Positions 24,090-30,939 of a stretch of 35,456 bases of DNA are shown here, piece after piece; the first letter of the stretch is position 1, and the number at the start of each line of letters is the position of its first letter. Origin of the DNA: a virus. A model generated the notes under the pieces. It made no database searches. It was not told the origin of the DNA and was given only the letters and a program-made list of their open reading frames with translations. A program made the position numbers and the translations under genes. The DNA lies in IMG/VR virus record IMGVR_UViG_3300020180_000064, positions 1 to 35,456 of that record; one strand, 5' to 3'.

Positions 24090-24374
24090 CTGCACTCTCG
24101 CCGAACTGCGGCCGGGTTGAGCCTCGCGGCGCTTGCCGCCGCGTCAGGAACCCACTTCACCACAATTTCCAAACTTGAGCGCAACCAGCGCGCACCGAGT
24201 TTGCGGCTGGCCGCCGCTCTCGCCGAGGCATTGGGTGTGACGATTGATGTTTTACAAGCCGCCTGCTTTAGCTGGCGGTTATTGACGCAAGTGTTCATGC
24301 TGTCACCCTGTTACGCGTACACAGTATTCACCTATATGTGGGTTCGCTTCACGCTTCCAATTATTTTTGCTTGA
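24090..24374 (+). CDS. XRE-family HTH regulator with unclear start
   Basis: The frame encodes a clear Cro/CI-type HTH: RRTAAGLSLAALAAASGTHF, then TTISKLERNQRAPSLRLAAA. No ATG or GTG precedes the domain. TTG 24117 would cut helix 1; a CTG at 24090 with GAGG five bases upstream keeps the domain whole and is used here with low certainty. After the domain (ALGVTIDVLQ) the frame runs into an unusual hydrophobic Cys/Phe/Tyr-rich tail, which could be a membrane anchor or read-through past an older end. It may be a decayed or frameshifted regulator. Confidence 0.5.
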   Translation: MHSRRTAAGLSLAALAAASGTHFTTISKLERNQRAPSLRLAAALAEALGVTIDVLQAACFSWRLLTQVFMLSPCYAYTVFTYMWVRFTLPIIFA

Positions 24375-24399
24375 CGTGTCACGCCTGTCGATGTATACA
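24371..24399 (+). promoter_or_regulatory. rightward promoter
   Basis: TTGACG (24371-24376), 17-base spacer, TATACA (24394-24399), followed by a 55-base leader and the RHH-like gene. The -35 overlaps the stop of the XRE frame. This lets the downstream genes be expressed apart from the main rightward promoter. Confidence 0.6.
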
Positions 24400-24454
24400 C
24401 TTCGTAGTGGTAACACGCCCCGCTTTAACGCGGACACAGTTTGGGAGAGCAACC

Positions 24455-24700
24455 ATGTCCAGACCATCAGGGCGACCGCCCGGGGAACACCGAACGCGAC
24501 TCATCCGCGTTCGAGAAGACCTTGCCGAAATGTTGGCTTGGGTCGCGGATCTTTCCGGTGACACCATCGCAGACATCACGGGATCGATTCTTCGTCCCGA
24601 AGTCGAGCGCCGCTACGACATCATCGAATCGCGCGTCAAAATTATCAAAGCCGCGAAGGCCGGACCGGTCATGGTTCCCGACCTCGGCGGGGAGAGCTGA
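24455..24700 (+). CDS. small regulator, RHH-like
   Basis: The 81-residue product starts at ATG 24455 after GGGAG. A basic N-terminus (SRPSGRPPGEHRTRLIRVRE) leads two helices (DLAEMLAWVADLSG, DTIADITGSILRPEVERRYD) and a Lys-rich helix. The RLIRVREDLAEML start resembles the strand-helix of CopG/RHH proteins found on plasmids and integrative elements. It precedes an excisionase-like gene by three bases. DNA binding is likely; target unknown. Confidence 0.6.
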   Translation: MSRPSGRPPGEHRTRLIRVREDLAEMLAWVADLSGDTIADITGSILRPEVERRYDIIESRVKIIKAAKAGPVMVPDLGGES

Positions 24701-24703
24701 GCC

Positions 24704-24988
24704 ATGCCCGGCCTTCTCGAAATCATTACCGACCGGCTCGACCGGCTCGAACACGAGTTGGACGTGCTGCGAACCGTGCCGACCGACCCCAGCCAGATCT
24801 GGGGCGACGGCGCCATGCGGCTGGTGGACGCCGCCAGATTCAGCGGGATAAGCCGCAGCGAACTTTACCTGAGGATGAACCGCGGCGAACTGCCGTTCTC
24901 CTGCACCGGTCGGCATCGACTTGTTCCGAGGCGGTGGTTGGTGCAGTGGTTGCAGAGGACTAGCGAGAGTCACGAGGAATTATCATGA
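24704..24988 (+). CDS. excisionase-like HTH protein
   Basis: The 94-residue product has an N-terminal leucine-zipper-like helix (LLEIITDRLDRLEHELDVLR) and a helix_turn_helix_17-type winged helix at about 45-90: MRLVDAARFSGISRSELYLR, NRGELPFSCTGRHRLVPRRW, LVQWLQR. This fold binds DNA in excisionases and many phage regulators. The stop overlaps the next ATG in ATGA. With no integrase present, it is better called a regulator. Confidence 0.72.
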   Translation: MPGLLEIITDRLDRLEHELDVLRTVPTDPSQIWGDGAMRLVDAARFSGISRSELYLRMNRGELPFSCTGRHRLVPRRWLVQWLQRTSESHEELS

Positions 24989-25131
24989 CCGCCGAAGTGC
25001 TGTTTGTCTCAATAACCGGATTTCTACTCTCGTTTATGGCTTGTGCGTTTTGGCCAGACCGAAATCGTCGGGAGTGCGACCACGGTGACCACGGCGATGG
25101 GCAGTGTTCGTGTGGCAGGAGGAGTCGATGA
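24985..25131 (+). CDS. tiny membrane protein with Cys/His tail
   Basis: The 48-residue frame starts in an ATGA overlap with the excisionase-like gene, with GAGG before it. It has one membrane span (EVLFVSITGFLLSFMACAFW). A tail rich in Cys and His follows (CDHGDHGDGQCSCG), which could bind metal. The stop overlaps the next start (ATGA 25128-25131). Coupling on both sides supports it as real. Function unknown. Confidence 0.6.
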   Translation: MTAEVLFVSITGFLLSFMACAFWPDRNRRECDHGDHGDGQCSCGRRSR

Positions 25132-25355
25132 CCGCGCTTACCCTCGACGGTGAGACGCTCGAAATCGACTTTGCGATGTTTGACCTGGAACCAAAGGAGG
25201 AACCAATCCGTGAACAAGAAGAGGCTCAAAACAGCAGCACCAAAACTGGTCCGCTGCGAGAACCGGCCGATTTGCCAGAACACTTTCCCACCCAGATTTG
25301 TGGGACAGAAAACTGGCGGGTGCGACGTGTGCAACGATCTGCGACTGAGACTTAA
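25128..25355 (+). CDS. small acidic protein overlapping zinc-ribbon gene
   Basis: The 75-residue frame starts in ATGA after AGGAGG. Residues 1-27 (TALTLDGETLEIDFAMFDLE) look like genuine acidic protein; the rest overlaps the next gene by 146 bases in another frame and reads like low-constraint sequence. Either a true nested pair or a gene whose 3' part is a by-product of a frameshift. Function unknown. Confidence 0.5.
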   Translation: MTALTLDGETLEIDFAMFDLEPKEEPIREQEEAQNSSTKTGPLREPADLPEHFPTQICGTENWRVRRVQRSATET

Positions 25356-25455
25356 AGTCATGCGAGCCGAGGAGCGAAAACAGGGTCGGTCAAGGACATC
25401 CGAAGAGATGGCGCAGGAGCGAGAGGATCGGATGCGCTGCCGAATCGGGCACTGA
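25210..25455 (+). CDS. small zinc-ribbon protein
   Basis: The 81-residue product starts at GTG 25210, eight bases after AAGGAGG. It contains CENRPICQNTFPP and GGCDVCND, a four-Cys zinc site, followed by a highly charged helix (RLRLKVMRAEERKQGRSRTS). It lies in +1 phase inside the 3' part of the preceding frame. Such single-ribbon proteins are common phage regulators or partners of polymerase; this is inference. Confidence 0.62.
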   Translation: MNKKRLKTAAPKLVRCENRPICQNTFPPRFVGQKTGGCDVCNDLRLRLKVMRAEERKQGRSRTSEEMAQEREDRMRCRIGH

Positions 25456-25678
25456 TCTGAACCACACGGGGAGGCGGGGCGGGGCTGGGCTCGGCTCGGC
25501 AGGGCCTGGCACGGCACGGCCTGGCAAGGCAAGGGCACCAAAGGTGCGTTCGCCGGATGGGCGTATCGTGGATCATTCCCACGACGGTGAAGTGGGCCAG
25601 GCCAGGCGTGGCAAGGCTAGGCACGGCAGGGCTTGGCATGGGCACCAAAGGTGCAAGTTTTAACAAAGGGGTCTAATC
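25456..25678 (+). repeat. GGC-rich short-period repeats and duplicated 15-base motif
   Basis: This 223-base intergenic stretch has two blocks (about 25470-25530 and 25592-25650) built of GGCNN pentamers such as GGCAC, GGCAA, GGCAG and GGCTC. Each block ends in the same GGGCACCAAAGGTGC motif, whose GCACC/GGTGC arms form a small hairpin. No convincing gene: minus-strand frames here only translate the repeats (Pro-Cys-Gln-Ala-type). Confidence 0.75.
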
Positions 25679-25879
25679 GTGGTCAAACTCGAATTCATCG
25701 ACCGGGACAATTCGTTTGCCTTGTCGAGGTGCGGGCGGTTCGATTTGATCCGCAGTTTTACGTTGGAATACTGGCAAGGGTTCGATTGGGACACGGGCCG
25801 ATCGGTGCGTGGGACCAGAGGAGAGTGTGAGCAGTGGTGTGGCGGACAGCTTCAATCTGTGGAGATCGAACGTGTTTGA
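25679..25879 (+). CDS. small hypothetical protein
   Basis: The 66-residue product starts at GTG 25679, after AAGGGG, just past the repeat block. It is rich in aromatic residues (MVKLEFIDRDNSFALSRCGR, then FDLIRSFTLEYWQGFDWD) with two late Cys. The 3' end overlaps the next gene by eight bases. Family not recognised. Confidence 0.5.
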   Translation: MVKLEFIDRDNSFALSRCGRFDLIRSFTLEYWQGFDWDTGRSVRGTRGECEQWCGGQLQSVEIERV

Positions 25880-26264
25880 GAAATGGAAATGGGCATGGAG
25901 AGATGGGTTTGCCCCAGCGCTCTCCACCGAAAATCTCGAAGCGCTTGCCGAGGCGCTGCGGTCCGACGACCCCCGATTATTGCAGGGCAGCACGACCACA
26001 CCGCCACCCCTTATGTGCGTGCAGGACTGGCCAGTCGAAGCGGCCTGTGCTCTCGGGTACTGCGGATGGCAGACCGACGATTTGAAAACGGTCGGTCAGG
26101 TGGAAATGTTCTTCGCCCGCCTTTGCTTCGAGGCTGATCAGCGTCTCGGCGGGTTCGCCGAGTGCCGGGTGTTTCTGAACTGGTTCGACAACACCCCCCG
26201 GGCCGAGATGCTGTCGGCGCTGTTGGAAGAAGTCGAATTGACTCTGGCATCGCGGGCGGCGTGA
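25872..26264 (+). CDS. hypothetical early protein
   Basis: The 130-residue product starts at GTG 25872, with GGAG eight bases upstream; the frame is open further but lacks a better start. It is helical: MFEKWKWAWRDGFAPALSTE, ALAEALRSDDPRLLQ, and a C-terminal RVFLNWFDNTPRAEMLSALL stretch ending in a charged helix. Similar F-x-N-W-x-D-x-T-P-R endings occur in small phage proteins upstream of replication genes. The exact role is unknown. Confidence 0.6.
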   Translation: MFEKWKWAWRDGFAPALSTENLEALAEALRSDDPRLLQGSTTTPPPLMCVQDWPVEAACALGYCGWQTDDLKTVGQVEMFFARLCFEADQRLGGFAECRVFLNWFDNTPRAEMLSALLEEVELTLASRAA

Positions 26265-26307
26265 GGCGTGATTTGGTGTACCTGACGAGCAGTGGAGACA
26301 ACCTGGC

Positions 26308-28329
26308 ATGTCAGTTCAGACTTTACACAGCATCGCGACCAGATACGTGAGGGTCGGGTTGTCCGTGATACCGATCCGGGCGGATGGGTCCAAGGCTCCG
26401 GCGTTAGCTAAAGGTGATGTCGAGCAGTACCGCGAACGGTTTCCAACTGTCGATGAACTGTCCCACTGGTTCGACAACGAGAGGGCTGTTGGGCTGGCGA
26501 TTGTCTGCGGGAAGGTCAGCGGAAACCTTTCCGTGATCGACTTCGAGAGTCAGCAGGCGTGGTCGAATTGGGTGAAGCGGATTGAGGAACTTGGGCTGAC
26601 CAGCATTTACGCGGGCTTCCCAATTGTCCAAACTCCGAAAGGTGGTCGGCATCTCTATTGCCGAATTCGTGAGGGTGCAACTTCCGGCTTGAAATTGGCG
26701 ATGCGGTCGAAGACGGAAACGCTCATCGAGATCCGGGGGCAGGGCCATTACGTTCTCGCGCCGGGGTGCCCACCAGCCTGTCATGAGTTGAATCGGATAT
26801 ACGAGATCGAGTCCGATGGATGGCTGGACAGCGGTGACGCCGACGTACAGATTTCCCTCGAAGACTACGAGGCGTTCGTCAACGTCGCGAAGGAGTCCAA
26901 CGAGTATGTTCCACACGAGCGGTTTAAGTCCCCTGCTCCTGCCCAGTCCGATGCTCACGGCGACCGACCGGGGGATGAATTTAACCGTCGCGGCTCGTGG
27001 CTAGACATCCTTGAACCGCACGGCTGGAGGGTTGACCGCACATCGGGAGACGTGACTTATTGGACACGACCAGGGAAGTCCCGTGGCGTGAGTGCGACAA
27101 CCGGGAAGTGCCACACGGAAGGTTCGGGCGATCTGCTTTATGTTTTCACGGGTAATAGTGAGTTTGAACAAGACGCCGCGTACAGCAAGTTCGCGGCCTA
27201 CGCGATTCTGAACCATGCTGGCGACTGGTCTGCGGCGGCAGGGGCTTTGGTTGACGCCGGGTATGGCAGGCACGAACCGACATTGGTGTTCCCACCGATC
27301 GCGGCTGTACCCGCAGAAGGTGGTCTTCCTGACGATGGTATCGTCCCCGATTATACGTTCGCGACGAACGCGGATCTCAAACAATACGACCTCGGCATCA
27401 AGTGGGTTTGGGAAAGGTGGTTCCAGAAATCAACCGTTAATTTACTCTCCGCAGAGGGTGGGGCGGGCAAGACGAGGTTCATGCTCGATTTGTGCCGCCG
27501 CGTACACCTCGGTTTGCCCTGGCCGGACGGAACGCCAACGACACCGTGGGAAAACCCATATCTGGCGATGTGGGTCGCCGGCGACAGGAACCACGGCGAA
27601 CTGCTCGACAACTCCCAGGCTTTTGGGTTCGGCGATCGCATCTCTTACAGCGGTTCCAAAAAAGACCCGCTCGGCGGGATCACCCTGAACACCCGCGAGG
27701 ATTTCGCCACGCTTTACCGCCGGGTGAAGGCAGCCAAGCCGATGTTTTTGGTCGTGGACACGGCGGGCGGGACGACATCCTACAACCTTGCGAAGCAAGA
27801 GGAGGCCCGGACGTTCTTCGCTCCGCTCAGCGACATGTCGATGCGGCTTGGGTTGTGCGTTGTGGTCATCACCCACTTGAACGCGTCAAAAAACACCTAC
27901 GGAAAGCGCGCCGAGGAGCGGGTGCGAACGGTCATACGAATCACCTCGGAGAACCGCGAGGCGGAGACCAAGCGGCGGATAGAAGTCCAGAAGTCGAACG
28001 CACTATTTCCGGAACCTCTCGGGATGACGTTGCAGTCCGACCGGTGTGATTACGACACGTCTCCGCCAGACGCCCCACGAGGGTTCGGAGACCAGGCAGA
28101 AAAGAGCCCGAGCGATGGTCCACCGACCCAGGTGAAATTGTGCATGGATTGGTTAACGGAAAGGCTCGCCGACGCTCCAGTTCGAGAGAGTGTTTTGCGA
28201 TCAGAAATCGACCGCGAATCCAAATTTACGACCGACGTATTCTACAAAGCTACGAAGAAGATGAGTATAATCAAAACTACGTCGCAAGGCTTTCATTTCA
28301 TGGGACTTAGGAAGGAAGTTATAGCTTAG
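26308..28329 (+). CDS. primase-polymerase fused to RepA-like helicase
   Basis: This 673-residue protein is the likely replication initiator. The N-terminal ~190 residues are an AEP-type bifunctional primase-polymerase domain: SVIPIRADGSKAPAL, acidic VIDFES near 75-80, GGRHLYCR near 111-118, and IEIRGQGHYVLAPG. A RecA-like AAA domain (AAA_25/RepA type) follows, with Walker A SAEGGAGKT (about 380-388), Walker B FLVVDTAG (about 479-486) and VVVITHLN. A small C-terminal winged-helix-like tail may bind origin DNA. The usual DxD of the primase appears as DFE, a variant worth noting. It would let the phage prime and unwind its own DNA. SSB-like and RusA genes follow. Confidence 0.87.
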   Translation: MSVQTLHSIATRYVRVGLSVIPIRADGSKAPALAKGDVEQYRERFPTVDELSHWFDNERAVGLAIVCGKVSGNLSVIDFESQQAWSNWVKRIEELGLTSIYAGFPIVQTPKGGRHLYCRIREGATSGLKLAMRSKTETLIEIRGQGHYVLAPGCPPACHELNRIYEIESDGWLDSGDADVQISLEDYEAFVNVAKESNEYVPHERFKSPAPAQSDAHGDRPGDEFNRRGSWLDILEPHGWRVDRTSGDVTYWTRPGKSRGVSATTGKCHTEGSGDLLYVFTGNSEFEQDAAYSKFAAYAILNHAGDWSAAAGALVDAGYGRHEPTLVFPPIAAVPAEGGLPDDGIVPDYTFATNADLKQYDLGIKWVWERWFQKSTVNLLSAEGGAGKTRFMLDLCRRVHLGLPWPDGTPTTPWENPYLAMWVAGDRNHGELLDNSQAFGFGDRISYSGSKKDPLGGITLNTREDFATLYRRVKAAKPMFLVVDTAGGTTSYNLAKQEEARTFFAPLSDMSMRLGLCVVVITHLNASKNTYGKRAEERVRTVIRITSENREAETKRRIEVQKSNALFPEPLGMTLQSDRCDYDTSPPDAPRGFGDQAEKSPSDGPPTQVKLCMDWLTERLADAPVRESVLRSEIDRESKFTTDVFYKATKKMSIIKTTSQGFHFMGLRKEVIA

Positions 28330-28592
28330 GTTTGATGTTTCCGCCAACTTCGCACTACGGTTTTCCCTATGTGCGAGCGGCGGCGTGAATATAAGACGGC
28401 GGATAGAATAACTGGTTGCATGTGGGGTGTTTTTGGTGGTCTACTTTCTTGAATTATTCATCGGGGTTTGATCCCCGTTAACGAGCCAATCCGGCGGGTG
28501 TTCCGCTGGGTGGATGTGGAAGGTGCTACGGCACCTGTGGAAGGTGCTACGGCACCTGTGGAAGGTGCTACGGCACCTGTGGAGAATTAATT
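28330..28592 (+). repeat. intergenic region with 21-bp tandem repeats (possible origin)
   Basis: This 263-base gap after the primase-helicase gene has an AT-richer left half, an inverted repeat (CGGGG 28462-28466, CCCCG 28473-28477), and three perfect copies of a 21-base unit at 28515-28577 plus six bases of a fourth. Each unit, TGTGGAAGGTGCTACGGCAC plus C, holds a six-base stem (AGGTGC/GCACCT). The last partial copy supplies the GTGGAG ribosome site of the next gene. Iteron-like origin or regulatory array; no gene seen. Confidence 0.85.
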
Positions 28593-29252
28593 ATGGCGAT
28601 GACTTTGAAGCAGACCAAGGGCGGCGGCGGCGGGCATGAGAAAGCTCCTCCGGGTAATCACCTGGCGGTCCTGGTTGGGATCTTCGACATGGGCACTCAG
28701 GAGAACGAGTTTGGCGGCAAGGTGAAAGTTCAACACCGCGCGTATTTCGCGTGGGAGCTGACCGGTGAAAAGATCGCGGGCACCACAAAAAACCACGTGA
28801 TCGGGACTGACCTTACGTTCAGTCTGAACGAGAAGGCGACCTTGAGAAAGTGGATCGAGTCGAGGACCGGGAAGACAATTCCGGAAGACGGTGCCGACTT
28901 CGACATCTCTTCCGAGTTGGGTCAGCCGTGCATGTTGTCGGTGGTCATGAACGGTGAGTATCCCAAGATCGCGGGGATGGCGGCGGTTCCCGCTATCTTC
29001 CTCAAGTCCGTCCCAAAGCCAACTTACCCTATCACTCTCGTTGAACTCGATCAATTTAAGGCTGGCACGCCGATCCCGGAGTGGTGTCCGTGGCTGTACG
29101 GCAACGAGCTGTCGGATCACATCAAGGCTTGCCAGGAGCTTGGCGGAGTGAAGCCGAAGCCGAAGAAACGCGAAGACGGAATCCAGTCGGCACCAGTGGG
29201 GGGTAACCCCGATGGCTCGCCGGCAAAGACCGGCGACATGATTCCGTTCTGA
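28593..29252 (+). CDS. single-stranded DNA-binding-like protein
   Basis: The 219-residue product has a beta-rich core: HLAVLVGIFDMGTQENEFGG, KVKVQHRAYFAWELTG, LGQPCMLSVVMNGEYPK. A charged, flexible C-terminus ends in GDMIPF. An acidic-aromatic DxIPF tip is the hallmark of SSB tails that recruit replication proteins. Position directly after the primase-helicase supports a replication role. ATG 28593 follows GGAG. Family assignment is by pattern only. Confidence 0.7.
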   Translation: MAMTLKQTKGGGGGHEKAPPGNHLAVLVGIFDMGTQENEFGGKVKVQHRAYFAWELTGEKIAGTTKNHVIGTDLTFSLNEKATLRKWIESRTGKTIPEDGADFDISSELGQPCMLSVVMNGEYPKIAGMAAVPAIFLKSVPKPTYPITLVELDQFKAGTPIPEWCPWLYGNELSDHIKACQELGGVKPKPKKREDGIQSAPVGGNPDGSPAKTGDMIPF

Positions 29253-29282
29253 TCTCCTCTTTATTTAATCGTAACCTCCAAT

Positions 29283-29310
29283 GAGCAGAGGGTTTATTTA
29301 CCCTCTGCTC
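29283..29310 (+). terminator. perfect 11-bp hairpin
   Basis: GAGCAGAGGGT (29283-29293) pairs with ACCCTCTGCTC (29300-29310) around TTATTT. It lies between the SSB-like gene and the next gene, 13 bases before its start. No T-tract follows; it may attenuate transcription or modulate translation of the downstream gene. Confidence 0.55.
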
Positions 29311-29322
29311 GTCTGGGCATCC

Positions 29323-29544
29323 ATGAAAACAATCGAGAGTTTGTTGGTTGAGATCATCGCGGTTCTCGACTCCCCAGCATCGCGAAACCTGGCTCTTGAC
29401 GCCTGGCGTGTTGGGCAGTTGAAGGGCGAGGCAGAAGGCGTTGCCTTCGCGGAGATGGTCTTGGCCGGTGTGACGCGGTTCGTGGCTCACGGCCCTGGTG
29501 GCGGTGGTGCGGTTGCATCAACGGAACACGGGAGTCCCACGTGA
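29323..29544 (+). CDS. small helical protein
   Basis: The 73-residue product begins MKTIESLLVEIIAVLDSPAS and is helical with a Gly-rich end (AHGPGGGGAVAS). ATG 29323 is chosen because the longer ATG 29281 lies in the hairpin. The stop overlaps the next GTG start (GTGA). Function unknown. Confidence 0.5.
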   Translation: MKTIESLLVEIIAVLDSPASRNLALDAWRVGQLKGEAEGVAFAEMVLAGVTRFVAHGPGGGGAVASTEHGSPT

Positions 29545-30269
29545 ATTTCCTTGAACGCTACATGCTTCGCCCGCCGCAGCGATACCAGATTACAGAGTCG
29601 ATCCAGACTCACGGCGAGTGGAAGTACGTCACTGATTCCACGTCTATCCTGGGGGTCAGGACGGGTGATCGGGCCGTGCAGCTAAGCGAAAACAAGGTCA
29701 AGTATCAATCCGTCGTCGAGAGATTCCTTGACGAGCCGGTTCCCGATACTGCCCTGCTCGGCACGCTGCCCGACCTGTGGAGGTTCCTTGACCACATCGT
29801 CCGCCTTCCTTGCACACCGTGCGGGGGGCGGGGTGTGTACGCGTCCTGGGAAACTGGTGAGATGGTCGAGGGGACCGAGTTTACCTGCGCCGACTGCGAT
29901 GGTCGGGGGTGGGACTTCGGGACTCCATTTGCCGATCCAGACTTGGTGTCGATCGCCGGCCTACCAATCGACCACAGCCGCCTCGCCTACTGGCTGCCCA
30001 CTGAACTCGCTGACATGGGGGAATCTTGTCGGGTATTTGCGTCGTCCATCCTGCCCGCAGTCGTTGTGACCAGCGATCGATGGCGGGTTGTGTGCATGGG
30101 TGTTGCCCGAGACTTAGCTCCCGCGCGATACCGGTCGTACCTCCCGGGCAGTGGTGTATGGAACTCTTATCGCCACGACCCTGACGCACGGGCGGCAGGC
30201 ACAGATTGGGCGATCGAGCATGGCGCGGACGGCTTCGATGTTTTTGGTCCGCGAGTGTGGGAGGAGTGA
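29541..30269 (+). CDS. protein with DnaJ-type zinc fingers
   Basis: The 242-residue product has two CxxCxGxG-like motifs (CTPCGGRG at about 91-98 and CADCDGRG at about 115-122), which together form a DnaJ-type zinc module. The flanking parts (TSILGVRTGDRAVQLSENKV, AVVVTSDRWRVVCMGVARDL) are beta-alpha-rich and might be a clamp-like fold, but this is uncertain. It lies in the replication block between SSB-like and RusA genes. GTG 29541 is coupled to the upstream stop. Confidence 0.62.
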   Translation: MNFLERYMLRPPQRYQITESIQTHGEWKYVTDSTSILGVRTGDRAVQLSENKVKYQSVVERFLDEPVPDTALLGTLPDLWRFLDHIVRLPCTPCGGRGVYASWETGEMVEGTEFTCADCDGRGWDFGTPFADPDLVSIAGLPIDHSRLAYWLPTELADMGESCRVFASSILPAVVVTSDRWRVVCMGVARDLAPARYRSYLPGSGVWNSYRHDPDARAAGTDWAIEHGADGFDVFGPRVWEE

Positions 30270-30271
30270 AC

Positions 30272-30778
30272 GTGGGAATGAAGCTCTCACCTGAAATGAC
30301 TCGGTTGGTGCTCGCCGCGTCGGGCGAAGAACCTTCCGCACGTAAACGAAAACCGCCGTGCGTCCGGATCAAGCGGGCCGGGCAGTGGTTGATAACTCTG
30401 ACCCTGAGTTGCCGGGTGAAAAGTGAAGCGAATTCCAGGGACCATTGGACCGTAAAGCGGCGTCGTGCAGAGATCCAAAGTGATGCACTCTATTTCGCAC
30501 TCGCAGGGTCGGGGCTGACCAGCCACCAACCGCCGTTGCCGGTGGTTGTGACTTGGCGGCGGATCGGGTGGCAGGAGATGGACGACGACAATTTACGCAG
30601 CGCGTTCAAGGCTCTCCGGGACGCGATTGCGAAATGGTTGGGCTGCGACGACGGGGACAAAACCGCGGTCGAGTGGTGCTACGAGGATGTGATGGGCGAA
30701 CCAGGTGTGGTGGTCACGGTACAGAGCAGGGGGGTGTCAGATGGCGTTCGGGTCCAGGTGCTCAGCGTGCGGCCGTGA
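30272..30778 (+). CDS. rusA: RusA-like Holliday junction resolvase
   Basis: The 168-residue protein matches RusA in its core: VKSEANSRDHWTVKRRRAEI, a VVVTWRRIGWQEMDDDNLRS stretch, FKALRDAIAKWLGCDDGDK, then a strand with VVVTVQS. The Asp cluster in MDDDN and CDDGD would coordinate metal in the active site. It resolves branched DNA during replication or recombination and before packaging. GTG 30272 follows GGAGG by seven bases and is preferred over the longer ATG frame at 30206 and ATG 30278. It overlaps the next small gene by 38 bases. Confidence 0.83.
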   Translation: MGMKLSPEMTRLVLAASGEEPSARKRKPPCVRIKRAGQWLITLTLSCRVKSEANSRDHWTVKRRRAEIQSDALYFALAGSGLTSHQPPLPVVVTWRRIGWQEMDDDNLRSAFKALRDAIAKWLGCDDGDKTAVEWCYEDVMGEPGVVVTVQSRGVSDGVRVQVLSVRP

Positions 30779-30920
30779 TTTTCACACGACGAATCTGCAA
30801 CCGTATCTTCTGCCGACCCTTGAGCGTGAGTCTCGTGAAGCGTGCGCGTTCATGTTCGGCATTGCAGTCGGTGTGCTAGTCGCGGTGTTGTTCGGTGCTG
30901 CTGTGGTGTTGATTTACTGA
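30741..30920 (+). CDS. tiny zinc-knuckle membrane protein
   Basis: The 59-residue product starts at ATG 30741 after GGGGGG. A CSACGRDF knuckle (an incomplete zinc site) leads a linker and a C-terminal membrane span (FMFGIAVGVLVAVLFGAAVV). It resembles in layout the small membrane protein at 24985 with the order reversed. Function unknown. Confidence 0.55.
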   Translation: MAFGSRCSACGRDFHTTNLQPYLLPTLERESREACAFMFGIAVGVLVAVLFGAAVVLIY

Positions 30921-30939
30921 CGAACAATCAGGGGAGACG

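Noticed and set aside
24704-24988. Excisionase as evidence of integration
   Set aside because: No integrase, attachment-site repeat or tRNA is visible, and this fold is shared by many regulators.
25358-25666. Minus-strand Pro/Ala/Cys-rich frames over the GGC repeats
   Set aside because: They only translate the short-period repeat and have no independent support.
28515-28583. CRISPR array
   Set aside because: The 21-bp units are directly adjacent without spacers.
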